A stretch of 64,000 bases of DNA from Turnera subulata (GCA_028386065.3 JAKUCV010006803.1:111896-175895), one strand, 5' to 3'; positions 33,433-46,260 are shown, counted from the first letter of the stretch. A program made the numbers and translations. Notes: generated by a model not told the origin, from the letters alone.

Positions 33433-36400
33433 TTGTTGTCTGGACACGAAGCAGTGGTAGATTGTCGAGCCAAGGAAGTGGCCTTGTGTTCTCTTTTAGG
33501 GCGTAGATTGGTGTTTGTTGGGGAGCGGAGAGCTCTTTCTACTTGTTGTATATCAGTCATGCAGGCTTTCAGGATGATTCGAAAAGGATGTGATGCATTC
33601 CTTGCCTATGTAGTGGACTCTACGGTGTCAGTGCCGGGTTTGGAGGATATCCCGATAATGAGGGAGTTTCCAGAGGTTTTCCCTGACGAATCACCAGGTT
33701 TAAATCCGGAGTGAGAGGTTGAGTACACAGTGGACTTGGTACCGGGAATTGCTCCTATCTCTATTCCACCCTACAGGATGGCTCCGACTAAACTTTAGGA
33801 GTTGAAGAAGCAGTTAGAGGAGTTGCTAGAAAAGGGTTTCATTAGATCGAGCACTTCACCCTAGGGTGCCCCGGTCTTGTTTGTTAAGAAGAAGGATGGT
33901 AGTATGCGGATGTGTGTTGACTACAGGCAGTTGAACAAGGTGACTGTGAAAAACAAGTATCCGTTGCCCAGGATTGATGACTTGTTTGATCAGTTGCAAG
34001 GTGCATCTGTATTCTCAAAGATTGACTTGCAATCCGGATACCATCAGGTCAGGATTGCTGAACAGGACATACCAAAGACTACTTTTTGCACTCGGTATAG
34101 TCACCACGAGTTTGTTGTGGTTCCCTTCGGGTTGACAAATGCTCCTGCAGTGTTCATGTGTGTGATGCATGGGGTGTTCCATGAGTTTCTAGACCGGTTT
34201 GTGGTTGTTTTCATTAATGATATACTGGTCTACTTGAGGAGTAAGGCCGAGCATGAGGAGCATTTGAGGATGGTGTTGCAGAGATTGCGGGAGAAATAGT
34301 TTTATGCCAAACTCAGCAAATGCGAGTTTTGGTTGGATGAAGTGGCTTTTCTCGGGCATATAGTGTCGGGAGAAGGTATTAAGGTGGACCCGGCCAAGGT
34401 TAAGGCGGTTTTGGAGTGGGAGCCACAGAAGAATGCATCTGAGGTGCGGAGTTTCCTTGGACTTGCTGGTTACTATTGCAGGTTCATAGAGGGTTTTTCC
34501 TTGATAGCGGGTCCCATGACTAAGCTGTTGAGGAAAGATTGCTCTTATGTGTGGGATGATTGTTGCTAGCAGAGTTTTGAGGAGCTGAAGAGTTGGTTAA
34601 CTTCGGCACCAGTGTTGATAGTTCCTAGACCCGGTGTGGAGTACACGGTGTTTAGTGATGCTTCTGGTTTGGGTTTGGGTTGTGTGTTGATGTAGGAGGG
34701 TCAGGTGATTGCCTATGCTTCTAGGCAGTTGAGGACTCATGAGAAGAATTATCCGACCTATGATTTGGAGTTAGCTGTTGTGGTCTTTACTTTGAAGATC
34801 TGGAGACACCATCTTTTCGGGGAGAAGTGTCGGATTTTCACGGACCACAAGAGCTTGAAGTACATCATGACCCAGAAGGAGCTCAATATGAGGCAGAGGT
34901 GTTGGATCGAGCTCCTGAAGGATTATGATTGTACTATTGAGTACCATCCGGGAAAAGCTAATGTGGTTGTAGATGCTTTGAGCCGGAAGAGAGTTTCATC
35001 TGCAGATGAGGAGCAGGTTTCCTTTGATTTGCCATTTTTATTGAAGTTGAGGCCTTTGGATGCCCAGTTGGAGGTTGATGATACCGGGGCCTTGTTGGCC
35101 AGTTTGAGCATCTGACCAACCTTGCGGGATAAGATTATGGAGTTGCAGTTCGGTGACCCTCATCTAGCAGAGTTACGGGATAAGGCTCTCGGTGGAGAGA
35201 GTTCTAGTTTTTACATCCGGGAGGATGGAGCTTTGATGACGGGTGATCGTCTTTGTGTTCCGGACGTGGATGACCTGAGGAGGTAGATTGTGGATGAGGC
35301 GCGCAACGCACCTTATGCCATGCATCCGGGTAGCACAAAGATGTATCTGAACCTGAAGAGTCACTATTGGTGGCCTGGGATGAAGAAGGATGTTGCGGAG
35401 TTTGTGGCTTGTTGCATGACTTGTCAGCAGGTGAAAGCCGAGCATCAGGCTCCTGCCGGCAAGATGAGATCTTTGTTTATTCCGCAGTGGAAGTGGGAGC
35501 ACATCACTATGGATTTTGTAATTGGGTTACCGAGAACCCAGGGTCGGCATGATGCCATTTGGGTCATTGTCAAAAGGTTGACCAAGTCAGCTCATTTCCT
35601 TCCTATCCAGTAGACGGATACGATGGATAAGCTGGCAAGATTATATGTCTCGGGTGCTGTCAGATTTCATGGAGTTCCTCTATCCATTGTGTCGGACAGG
35701 GATCCGAGGTTCACATCCCACTTCTGAAAGAGTTTGCAGTCAGGTTTGGGTACTAAGCTGAATTTCAGTACAGCTTTTCATCTGCAGACAGATGGACAGT
35801 CAGAGAGGACTATTCAGACCTTGAAGGATATACTTAGAGCCTGTGTGCTTAACTACAGTGGTTCTTGGGATGCGATGTTACAGTTGGTTGAGTTTGCTTA
35901 CAACAACGGGTATCATTCCAATATTGGCATGGCGCCTTATGAGGCTTTGTATGGGCGGAAGTGCCGTAGTCCAATCTGTTGGGATGAGGAGGGTCTGAGA
36001 CAGGTGATTGGTCCAGATCTTGTCAAGAATACTGTGGATCAGATTGAGGTGGTCAAGTAGTGCATGAGAGCTGCTCAGGACCAACAGAGGAGTTATGCTG
36101 ATAAGCATCGTCGAGAGATGGAGTACAGTGTAGGTGACAGAGTTTTCCTCCGTGTTGCTCCCTGGAGAGGTGTTATCTGGTTTAGGAGGAAGCGCAAGTT
36201 GAGCCCTCGTTATATCGATCCTTATGAGATCGTGGAGCGGATTGGTCCGCTGGCCTACAGATTGGCATTACCGGAGGAGCTGTCTCGTATACACGATGTA
36301 TTCCATTTCTCGATGTTGAGGCGTTATTGGTCTGATCCGAGTCATGTGGTATCACCTATGGAGTTAGAGGGTGCTGATGATTTGACTTATGTCGAGGAGC

Positions 36401-36546
36401 CGGTTGAGATCTTAGCTCGGGAGGTACGGCAGTTGAGGAGTGATACTATTCCCATGGCTCGAGTTAGATGGAGCCGTCATTCTCCGAATGAGGCTACTTG
36501 GGAGGTTGAGTCCCATATGAGGGAGCAGTATCCACATCTGTTCTGA
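33433..36546 (+). pseudogene. Gypsy-1 reverse transcriptase, RNase H, integrase and chromodomain
   Basis: One continuous frame interrupted only by stops. Reverse transcriptase: [43 protein letters not shown]; the catalytic box reads FINDILVY instead of FIDDILVY. RNase [26 protein letters not shown]. Integrase: HPGSTKMYLNLKSHYWWPGM, CCMTCQQVKAEH, MDFVIGLPRT, FHLQTDGQSERTIQTLKD. The C-terminal WSRHSPNEATWEVESHM resembles the chromodomain of Tekay-type chromoviruses. Stops are at 33712 (TGA), 33796, 33862, 34297, 34567, 34693 (all TAG), 35113 (TGA), 35284, 35611 (TAG), 35725 (TGA) and 36058 (TAG). The natural end is TGA at 36544. Confidence 0.9.
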
Positions 36547-36578
36547 TCTTATCTTGTAATTTCGAAGACGAAATTTTC

Positions 36579-36594
36579 ATAAGTGGGGTAGAAC
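36579..36594 (+). other. Gypsy-1 polypurine tract
   Basis: Purine-rich ATAAGTGGGGTAGAAC directly before the 3' LTR start at 36595, the expected position of the plus-strand primer. Confidence 0.65.
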
Positions 36595-37055
36595 TGTAAC
36601 GTGCCGATTTTTCATAATTTATGTTATGGAATTTCTGGAAATTCTATTTCCAATTTTACCCTCAAAATATTTCTGAATTTTGGTCAAGTAGCTAATTCTT
36701 TTCCTTGGAAAATATCCCAATACTTTGTTTTAATCCTAAAATTGAAGTCTAGTTTCGAATCGTGTCGAGTTCGGATGAGAAGCATACCTCTTGGGAGGTC
36801 TTCGGCTAAACTACGTCATTTTGGAAGTTTAAGGGGAAAAAAAACCAAAAGGGGTTGACTGGGTAGGCGGGTTGACCGCGCATAAGCAGAAGAACAGGTT
36901 GTTCAGCTTGGTCGGCCAAACCCTAGCCTTCTTTCTTCCTTTTCTTTTCTTTTCTTCCTTTTCTTTCTTTTCTTTCTTCTCTTCTCCACACTCGACAGCG
37001 CCCGACCTCTTCTTCCTTCTATTTCTCTCGCTGCCACCATCGCGCACGCCGGCAC
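36595..37055 (+). repeat. Gypsy-1 3' LTR, piece 1
   Basis: Matches the 5' LTR from its start (TGTAACGTGCCGATTTTTC) through the CT-rich tract to CACGCCGGCAC, where copia-D is inserted. The last five bases (37051-37055, GGCAC) are one copy of copia-D's target duplication. Confidence 0.92.
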
Positions 37056-38126
37056 TGTTAGCCTAAATATGTGTTAAGTGCTTAATTAAGTAATTAATTA
37101 AGACTGATCTTGTTTAGTAATATTTCTGATGAGTATTCAATGGTTATACTATTATTTTGATGATTAACAAACAATATGAAAAGCCCTTGTGTGTTTTAAG
37201 CATTTGCAGAAAATTTGGTTTCTGGCAGAAACCAAATACCTGAAGATTTGGCTTCAGCGTGGCTTTTCCATCGAACCAAAATGTCACTGTCTGGGCAGTT
37301 GGAGAAGTGGTCCCGAAAAGTAGCTGACTTTTGTGCAATTAAAACAACGGATTTACTTGGCCTCCAAGAGTCAACTAACGGTCAAAAAAGTGGTCCTCAC
37401 ACTCTCTTTCATGCCATCAACGAGCTGGTGGTCCTCATTTCTATTTTTGGAGAAAATTTTTGAAGATTGAAGAACAATGTCTCCCCAAGTAATTACCAGT
37501 TATGGTTCAGCCAATAGCCAAATGTTGACAGTTCTTAAATGAAGAAAGAAGTCAACTTGTGCGCCATCTGGAAGCAATCTAGTCGTTGGAAGACACTTCT
37601 CCCTATCCTTAGAATCTATAAATAGAGGATTGAAGCCTCACAGCAAATCAACCTAGCCATCCAAGAGATTCTAAGTTGAGAAAAGAGCTTACTTTGTGAG
37701 ATATTCTTGTGCTTAATTTGTGTAACTTCTTGAGTGAGTCACTCTTGAAGCTTTGCCTTGGGAAAGGTTGTAATCAGCAGGATTAGGGGATAATCTTGTT
37801 AGGGTAGTCAAAGCTAGGTTCAGCTTTGGGTTAGGTTTAGCAAGTTCAGCCCGCAAAAACTTGTGTATCATAGGTTATTTGGTTCGCCTGTAAAAGCCAA
37901 ATTAGTGGATAGTTTAGAAATCCTAAAGGGGGGACCTTTAGGTAGTGGATGTACTCCTGAGTGGGGAACCACTATAAATTCCTTGTGTAAATTGCTTTTC
38001 TGTCTTTATCCTTGCATTTTCACTTAAGTTTAACATTTGGCTTCAGTGTCGAGCCAAATCTCTGAAAAGCCGAAAAAGAGGAAAAGCTAATTCAACCCCC
38101 TCTTCTTAGCCTTATTTGGGCCAACA
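37056..38126 (+). repeat. Copia-D 5' LTR (1071 bp) and primer-binding site
   Basis: Runs from TGTTAGCC to GGCCAACA. A TATA box CTATAAATAG is at 37616-37625. Two bases after the LTR, TAGTAGCAGAGC (38129-38140) is a ten-of-twelve match to the Met-tRNA complement. Three inverted octamer pairs lie in this LTR, starting at 37213, 37877 and 38035. Only the last ~62 bp are recognisable at the 3' end of the element. Confidence 0.88.
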
Positions 38127-38182
38127 ATTAGTAGCAGAGCTGCGTTCTCAATCAAGTGGATTAACCTCTAGAGAGAAAGATC

Positions 38183-39847
38183 ATGGCTTTTGAAGGTACA
38201 AGTGTCAACAAAGCTTCATACTTTGATGGAGTAAACTTTGACTATTGGAAGTAAAGGATGAAGATCTTCCTTGAGGGAAAAGATCTTGAGATGTGGAATA
38301 TTGTTCAGAGTCCCTATGCCAAACCTCAAAGAGACATGCAATTCTGGTCTGAAGATGAGCTAAGGAGAGCCAAGCTTGATGCACAAGCCAAAAATATACT
38401 ACTTTGTGGTATAAGTGAAAGTGAGTTTCAAAGAGTCAACTCCTGTGGCACAGCCTATGAAATTTGGAGGCTTCTTTGTGTCACACATGAAGGAACCAAC
38501 CAAGTAAAGGAGTCTCGGCTCAATTGCCTAATGAGGGACTATGAGCTCTTCTAAATGGCTGCTGGAGAAACTGTGCAAGAAATGGATACACCCTTCACCA
38601 TTCTTTGCAATGGTTTAACTCTACTTGGTAGGCCCGTCACTCATAGAGATAAAGTTGCAAAGATCCTTAGATCTCTACCTAAGGAGTGGGAGCCAAAGGT
38701 CATAACTATTGAAGAAGCTCAGAATCTGAACGTTCTCACTTATGGTGAGCTCATTGGCAAGCTTATTGTTTATGGCTCTAAGCTGGAACCAAAAGAACCA
38801 AAGAAGAAAGATTTGGCTCTTAAGGCGGACCAAGAGTCTAGTGATGAGTACAATGATCCGGATATGGCACTGATCACCAGGAAGTTTGTCAAATTTCTTC
38901 GAAAGAGGAAGCAAATGAAAGGAAAGAGCTTCCAAGGTGCAAAATCAAGTGAACAAAAGAAAGACTCACCTGTGTGTTTTGGCTGCAATCGTCCGGGCCA
39001 TATCAAGTCAGAATGTCCACACCAAAAAGCCAAATCTGATTTCCCTAGAAACAAAGGAAAGAAGGCTATGTCGGCATGAGATGATTTGGATTCATCAAGT
39101 GACTCTGATTCTGATGAAGCAGTAAATCTATGCTTAATGGCTCAAGAAGATGATGAGGTAAATGATTCTCTTGACTATACTTTTGATGAGCTTCAAGATG
39201 CATTTGAAGAATTGCATGATAAGTATGAGCAAGCACTTAGGAAGAATGCTTCATATAAGAAACGTATTGATCTGCTTGAATTTGATAATGCATCTCACAA
39301 AACTGCATATGAAACTCTTGAGCTTGCACATGCTGAAAGTTTGTCTATTTGTGAGTCATTAAAGAAAGAGAAACTTGCTGCTCAAAACGCATATGAAGAC
39401 CTTGAGAAAAAGCTAGCTAGTAATTTGAGCAAGTGTGAAGAGATGATTCAAAAGAATGATGCTTTAAAGGCTGAAGTAGATGATCTAAAATGTTCTCTAG
39501 AGAAGTTTACTAATGGAAGAGATAGCCTGAATCTGCTGCTAGGACAACAAAGGCATTCACTAGATAAAAGTGGAATAGGCGCTACACATATGGCTTTTAA
39601 CAAGCCAAATCTGCCAGTTAAATTTGTCAAGGCTGAATCTAGATCACAATATAGACCTAGATATCATGGACATCCTAGGCAGGGACATAGACCTGATATC
39701 ACATGCTATCACTGTGGAAATGTTGGTCATATAATCAGATCATGCTTTTATAGGAAGAGAAACAATCATGTTAAATATATTTGGGTTCTGAAAGGAGCCA
39801 AATCTAACCCTGATGGACCCAAGTTAGTTTGGGTACCTAAAACTTGA
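38183..39847 (+). pseudogene. Copia-D gag (extended, with coiled coil)
   Basis: Starts MAFEGTSVNKASYFDG and follows copia gag: GVNFDYWK, FLEGKDLEMWNIV, AKNILLCGISESEFQRV, YEIWRLLCVTHEGT. A first zinc knuckle CFGCNRPGHIKSEC lies near 38980-39021. A Glu/Lys-rich coiled-coil stretch (about 39140-39510) with heptad-like spacing is followed by a second knuckle, CYHCGNVGHIIRSC (near 39704-39745). One frame is kept throughout, with stops TAA at 38252, TAA at 38552 and TGA at 39077. The extra coiled coil and second knuckle are usual for SIRE-type elements and make this gag longer than in most copia. Confidence 0.87.
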
Positions 39848-39858
39848 TCATTTGATAG

Positions 39859-41592
39859 GATGCAAAGGATGAATGGCTTCTGGACAGTGGTTGTTCAAGG
39901 CATATGACAGGTGACCCACTAAAATTTACATCCCTTCTCTCAAAACACTGAGGTAATGTTACATTTGGTGATAGTTCTAAAGAAAAAATCCTTGGTATTG
40001 GTAAGATTGGCACTAATCCAACTATTGAGCATGTGTTACTTGTTGATAATCTTAAGTACAACCTGCTTAGTATCAGTCAGCTCTGTGATAAAGGATTCAG
40101 AGTTACTTTTGAATCATCTAGATGTCTTGTGAGTAGAGTTGATGATGAGAATTTCTTGTTTGTTGGAAAGAGGATTGGTAATCTATATTCCATATGTTTA
40201 AATGATGTTACTAATCCTGAAATTAAGTGTTTTAGTGCAAGAACAGATACTGCAACTCTATGGCACAGGAGGCTAGGGCATGCAATTCTTGAACTTATCT
40301 CAAATTTTTCAAAGAAGGATTTGATCGATGGTCTGCCCAAACTAAAGTTTGAGGCAGAAACCAAATGTCGTGTATGTCAGCTCGGTAAACAAATCAAAAG
40401 TTCATTTAAGCCAAAACATGTGGTATCGACTTCTCGACCTCTTGAACTTCTACATATTGATCTTTTTGGTCCTATGAGAACTGTGAGTCTTGGCGGTAAA
40501 AAGTATGCTTTTGTTATTGTTGATGATTATTCTAGATTCACTTGGGTTTTATTTCTTTCTCAAAAAGATCATGCATGTCAAGAATTTGATTCTTTAGCTA
40601 GGAAGGTCCAAAATGAAAAAGGGTATAAAATATCTAAAATCAGAAGTGATCGTGGAGGAGAATTTGATAATTCCAGCTTCAATCAATTATGTGAGCAAAA
40701 TGGCATTGAACATACATTTTCGACTCCCAGAACACCTCAACAAAATGGGGTTGTGGAAAGGAAGAATCGAACCTTACAAGAAATGGCTAGAACTATGCTT
40801 AATGAGTATAAGTTACCTGCTTATTTCTGGGCTGAGGGTGTGAACACAGCATGCTATGTCCTAAATAGAGTCTCTTTGCGTCCATTAATTGAAAAGACAC
40901 CTTATGAGATTTGGCACAATAGAAAGCCAAATATTGCATACTTTCGCACATTTGGCTCCAAGTGTTACATCCTGAATACTAAAGATAATTTAGATAAGTT
41001 TCAAGCTAAGTCTGATGATGGTATATTCTTTGGTTATTCATTGAGTAGTAAAGCCTATAGGGTATATAACAAAAGAACCATGGTTGTTGAAAAATCCATG
41101 CATGTGGTGTTTGATGAGATTAATTTGAATGATCTTAGTGATGATACAGATGTTGAGTTTACTTCTGAGAATCAGCCACAGGTTATTAATATTGATGAGG
41201 CAAAAGATGTGAGAATTCCTGATCCAATTGTGAATCAACAGTATTTGACTTCTCCCGAGCCAAATGTTCAGAACAGCAGTGTGCAGCCAAATGTTTTGGA
41301 ATCTGGCTCATGTTCACAATCGAGAAACTCAGAGGTGCATGCACCTAGAGTACACTCAACAGAGGCCATTTTAGGTGATCCTAGAAGAGGAGTAACCAAA
41401 AGATCCAGATTACAAAATATCAATACACATCTTGCATTCTTGTCTCAAGTTGAGCCCGAAAATGCCAATGAAGCCATACTTTATGAAAATTGGGCGTTGG
41501 CAATGCAAGAAGAGCTTAATCAGTTCGAGAGGAACAATGTGTGGGAGCTTATTGCAAGGCCTAAATGGAACCAAATGGGTCTTCAGAAATAA
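39859..41592 (+). pseudogene. Copia-D protease, GAG-pre-integrase and integrase
   Basis: The protease active site WLLDSGCSRHMTG begins near 39871, a frame shifted from gag; a TGA lies near 39949. The open part from 40033 has NLKYNLLSISQLCDKGF, then LWHRRLGHA with CRVCQLGKQ (zinc finger). The integrase core has catalytic residues in LLHIDLFGPM, SDRGGEFDNSSF and NGVVERKNRTLQEMAR. The C-terminal FGSKCYILN and GIFFGYSLSSKAYRVYN blocks are typical of SIRE-like integrases. The frame ends at 41592 where a shift leads into the reverse transcriptase. Confidence 0.88.
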
Positions 41593-42965
41593 GCTTGATG
41601 AATCAGAAACTGTGGTAAGAAACAAAGCTCGATTGGTTGCACAAGGTTACAATCAAGAGGAAGGTATTGATTATGATGAGACCTTTGCACCAGTAGCTAG
41701 ACTTGAATCCATTCGCATGCTGCTTGCATTTGCATCATTTAAATCTTTCAAGCTCTATCAAATGGATGTTAAGAGTGCTTTTCTAAATAGATATATCATG
41801 GAAGAAGTATATGCAGAACAACCTCCAGGATTTGAAAACCATGAGCATCTACAACATGTGTTTAAGTTGAAAAAGGCATTATATGGTCTTAAGCAAGCAC
41901 CTAGGGCTTGGTATGATAGATTAAGCTCATATTTGATTTCACAATGCTTTACAAGAGGAAAGGTAGTCTCAACTTTATTTGTGAAATCTAACAAAGAGGA
42001 TATCATTATTGTGCAAATATATGTTGATGACATTCTATTTGGTGCTAGTAATGAATCTCTTTGTCAAGAGTTTGAAAAGCTTATACACAGCGAGTTTGAA
42101 ATGAGCATGATGAGAGAATTAAATTTCTTCCTGGGGTTTCAAGTTAAGCAACTCAATGGTGGGATTTTTCTTAACCAAGAAAAGTACACACGAGAGCTGC
42201 TGAAAAGATTTGGCTTGTCAGAAGCCAAAACTAGTCCGACACCAATGAGCACTAGCACCAAACTTGACAAGGATGAGAATGGTAAGGATGTTGATGTAAA
42301 ACTATACAGAGGCATGATAGGTAGTCTTCTTTACCTTACAGCCACAAGACCAAACGTTATGTATAGTGTTTGCTTGTGTGCTAGATTTCAATTATGCCCA
42401 AAAGAATCTCATCTTAAAGCTATCAAGCGCATCTTCAAGTACTTAAAAGGAACATCATCTTTAGGCTTGTGGTATCCTAATGTGAACTTTTTTGAACTAA
42501 CAAGCTACTCAGATGCGGACTTTGCAGGGTGCACTCTTGATAGAAAAAGTACAAGTGGTACTTGTCAATTACTTGGACAATCACTTGTATCTTGGTCAAG
42601 TAAAAAAGCAAAATTCAATTGCTACTTCCACAACCGAGGCTGAATATGTGGCAGCTGGTGCATACTGTGCACAAGTGTTATGGATGAAACAAACACTTGC
42701 TGATTATGGACTAACATTCAAGTGTGTTCCTATCTTTTATGACAGCTCAAGTGCCATCAATCTAACTAAGAATCTGGTGCAACACTCTCGAACCAAACAT
42801 ATAGAAGTGAGACATCATTTTATTCGAGACCATGTGTTGAAGAAGGATGTGGCCATTGAGTTTATGAGAACTGAGAATCAACTGGCTGATATCTTTACCA
42901 AACCATTAAAGGAAGATCAGTTCACCAAAATCAGACTCGAGCTTGGTATTTGCAATATATCTTAA
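41571..42965 (+). pseudogene. Copia-D reverse transcriptase and RNase H
   Basis: Reverse transcriptase in a new frame: TKWVFRNKLDESETVVRNKA, EEGIDYDETFAPVARLESIR, LYQMDVKSAFLNRYIMEEVY, YGLKQAPRAWYDRL, and the catalytic box IYVDDILFGA near 42020. A second shift near 42600 moves to the RNase H frame, with STTEAEYVAA, LTKNLVQHSRTKHIEV and ENQLADIFTKPL. The TAA after CNIS (42963) is the natural pol end. Catalytic residues are intact; only the frameshifts disable it. Confidence 0.88.
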
Positions 42966-43452
42966 GTATTCTGATTTGGCTCCACATTTAGTTTTTATGT
43001 GTTCATGCATATCATAACTTATTGCACACATATTCACTTAGAATATATACAATTGTTACACACTTCACACTTGCACTAAGCATATGAGCATATGAGGACA
43101 CATCATGGCTGTCATCAAATCATCAAAGGCATCAAGAAGAAAGCTGCAGTATTTGGTTCATGGACAAGCCAAAACCTATTATCCAGTGGACAAAAGGCAG
43201 CGGTTAGTAAAAAGAAGAAAGAGAGTACAAAGTTAACTAGACAACATCTGAGGCAACGACTATATGTGGTGTCCCACATCTGTCAAAAAGGAAAAAGGAT
43301 AAAGTAAAGTGGTCCATTGATGGAAGTTAGATAACCTCTCTCTCTTTAAAACCCGTGACTACCCTCTCTCCTAATTACCCACTTCGTCTTCGACTTCCTT
43401 TTTCAGTTTTTCTCTGAAACACAAACACCTCTAACCCTAAACACTTACCATT

Positions 43453-46049
43453 ATGAGAACCAACAAAGGGGAAATTTTGAAGGAGACTCCTACGAAATAA
43501 AAACCACCGAAACCTCCAGCACCTCTAAAAGGGAGACCCAAGGCTGCTGCTGTAAAACCGGTGTTCAAGAAGACCACAACACCTAAGAAGAAGAAGGGCA
43601 AGGAGAAAGAAGAGAAAACAAGCCCTGACCTCACTTCACCTGAAAGAGAGGCGGCTGTTCAAATCGAGAAACTCAAACTTGGGACACAGACCAAGAAGCC
43701 ATGGTGCCTCCAGGAGAAGAATCTGATTCTAAAGTGCATGCATTCAACCTTGAAGAAGCACCACCAGGGAACATCTTTGAAACGGGTATTTTAACCTCTG
43801 AACCTTTTAGTGTTCGAGTTTCTAGTTCAGGAGAGGTGTATGTTGCTGATAAGACTTTGATAAGATCGATTGATACACAATCTGATGCTAGGAATGTTGT
43901 AATCGATAGCACTGTTATGACTGTTGAAAAATCTGTTGATTGTGTTGGTGAGGGTTCTGGTTTGGCAAAGGCCAAATCTGATGTTGATGTTGTGAAAAGG
44001 GCTGAATCGAGTGAAAAGGTTAAACCTTTGAGCGTAGATGAGGGTTCTGGCTCATCAAAAGCCAAAACTAATTTGCTTGCTGCTTTTGTGAGGTCAATTG
44101 TGCCTCCTCCGGGAAAAGATGCAGAGGAGTTCTATGAGGAGAAGATGAAGGAACTAGGTGGTGTCCTGGTTCACATGAAGAACACTGAAGTTGACGATTT
44201 GGCTGCTGTGCGAGCCAAATCCAGTACTCCTGTAGAAGAACAGAGCTTGGCTAATGAAGAAGCCAAATCCGGAGAACTAAAAGTGACAGAAGAGACAGAA
44301 AAGGACAAGAGTGCTGAGATTGGTGATAAAAATCCAACTAGGATTCCGATTTCTGAGGAGGATAAAGATGCAACAGATGTTCTGGTACTTGTGGGTGAAA
44401 TTGCCAAAGAAGTGGCCAAACAAGTTGATAAGGATGCAAAGGGAGATTTGGCTCAAACTGTTGAGAAGGCCAAATCTGTTAAGGAAGAGCCAAAAGAAGT
44501 CAAGAGCTTGCTGCCAGAAGGAGATTTGGCTCCGCCCGAGACCAAATCTGCCACTGAGAAGGTTAACCCAAGCATTGAACCAGAGGCAGAGAGTTCCAAG
44601 ATAAAGTCTGATGCGCCTAAGCCAAAGATGCCAAAACATTTGGCTCATACTCCAACCACCCAAGTCTCTCGAGCAAGACATGTCAGGCCAAGCACTCGTG
44701 TGAAGACAGTGTTTGGAAAAGGAGGCAAGAAGCTTAGAGAAAAGGGTTGTGGAGGTGGATTCTGATGATGATGAGATGCACAGTGAGAACTCACCTGTCC
44801 ATGATGATTCCAAAAAGAGGAAGAGAGATGATGAAGAGCAAGAGAGCTCAAGAGCCAAGCAGAGTGATGACGAGCCAAATGATAGTGACAATGAGCAGAA
44901 TTCAGAAGAGAAAAGCGAGAAGGAATCAGAGAAAGAAGAAGATGAAGATAATAGTGATAGAGATGAAGATAATAGTGATAGAGATGAAGATAAGGATGAA
45001 GATGATGTAGAGTCTGACAAGGCTGGTGGAGATGATGAGGAAGAGGATGAAGAGTCCGAGAGAGAAGAAGAAATTACTCCTGCACTAGCCAATAGAAAGC
45101 TTAAGAATCTATCCAAATCTGGATTCAAGAAGAGGCCTAAGAAGAAGTATTTCACTCATACTCCTACCTATACAATAGAGCTTGATGATTTTAAGGCCAT
45201 TGGAGTAACAAAACTATTGAAGGATGCTACTCTCAAAACCTTAGCCACTTTCAAGGTACAAGGTTATGAAGTTCTTATGAAGGACTTCTATGACAACATG
45301 ACCGTTGAGTATGGAAATAAGGGGCTAGTTGAGTGCATCAAGATAACCATCAAAGGCAAGAGAATCAAGGTGACAATAGAGTTGATCTGTGAAGTGCTGA
45401 AAATCAAACCAGGGGAGCTCAGATTCTATGATTCAGTATCCGGGACTCCAATTAACATTCCCAAAACTCCATGTCACTCAAAGCAGAACCAGATTCTCTT
45501 CAATAGCCTTGAGTCGAGTCATTACAACAGTTTGAAACCCAAAGATAGAGCTCTGATGTACACACTGACTCGAGTTATCATGCTAAGAAAGAACTCTCGG
45601 AAAGTGATCAAGAAACTTGATCAATAGATTGTGGCTTGCCTCATCAAGAAGTCCTCTATATGCTTCGGTACTCTTATCCTTCATCACATGGCTCTTTACA
45701 AGGAGCATTCTCATGGTTCTCTAATCACCCTTTTGGCCAAGAAATTGAAGATCACTCCTACTCTTGCTGATAAGCCAATTGTTCTCAAGAAGATCAATTC
45801 TGATACTCTGGCTAAAATGTCTATCAAGCCAAATCCTGGTGGTGAGTATTCTGTGACCAAATCTGCTGAAAAGGGTTTGAAAATTGGTGATGTGTCAGAG
45901 CAAGTGATTGCTCTCAAGGGAGAAATCAGTGAATTGAAAGATGAAGTCAGCTCTATCCGCAGCCAAATGAAGAAGTCTTAGAAAAAGATCTTTGCAAAGC
46001 TCGACCAAATTGTTGCTACTATCTCTCGTGATGCTTCTGATGATGAATG
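43453..46049 (+). pseudogene. Copia-D accessory ORF downstream of pol (env-like position)
   Basis: An ATG at 43453 (MRTNKGEILKETPTK) starts about 865 codons, reconstructable only across lesions: TAA at 43498, shifts near 43697 and 44713-44765, TAG at 45625 and TAG at 45979. The N-terminal part is Lys/Pro-rich, followed by a long Glu/Lys/Ser-rich region with recurring AKS and DLA phrases that coincide with the octamer motif. Next is a strongly acidic tract (EDEDNSDRDEDNSDRDEDK near 44932-44990). A structured region around 45150-45560 (YTIELDDFKAIG, LMKDFYDNMTVEYG, ITIKGKRIKVTIELICEVLK) resembles the 'putative plant transposon protein' domain seen in some plant elements. A coiled-coil-like tail ends it. 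No signal peptide or membrane helix is visible, so I do not call it an envelope. Function unknown; a nucleic-acid or chromatin role is conjecture. Confidence 0.72.
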
Positions 46050-46243
46050 ATGCTCCAACTGATCTGATGCTTTAGGTCATGCATTGCATTCCCCATAAGT
46101 ACTCTTTTTATCTATTTTGCATAAGTACTCTATTTTATTTCTACTGCTCATATTTGGTTTGTAAGTCGAATATTTGGCTTTACTTTTGGTTTTTATGATG
46201 CTATCTATTATCTCCTTTGGCTCTTATTGGTTTTTGCTGATGT

Positions 46244-46260
46244 CAAAAGGGGGAGATAAA
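46244..46260 (+). other. Copia-D purine-rich tract
   Basis: AAAAGGGGGAGATAAA just before TGTTGTTATTTG is of the type used as plus-strand primer in SIRE-like elements. The sequence after it does not align with the start of the 5' LTR, so either the LTR start has been lost or this is an internal purine tract. Confidence 0.5.

Noticed and set aside
44277..45155. A 292-codon Ser/Leu-rich minus-strand frame
   Set aside because: It is the antisense reading of the acidic GAT/GAA-rich accessory ORF of copia-D.
43453..46049. Calling the copia-D accessory ORF a viral-type envelope
   Set aside because: No signal peptide, membrane helix or cleavage-type motif is visible; only the position is env-like.
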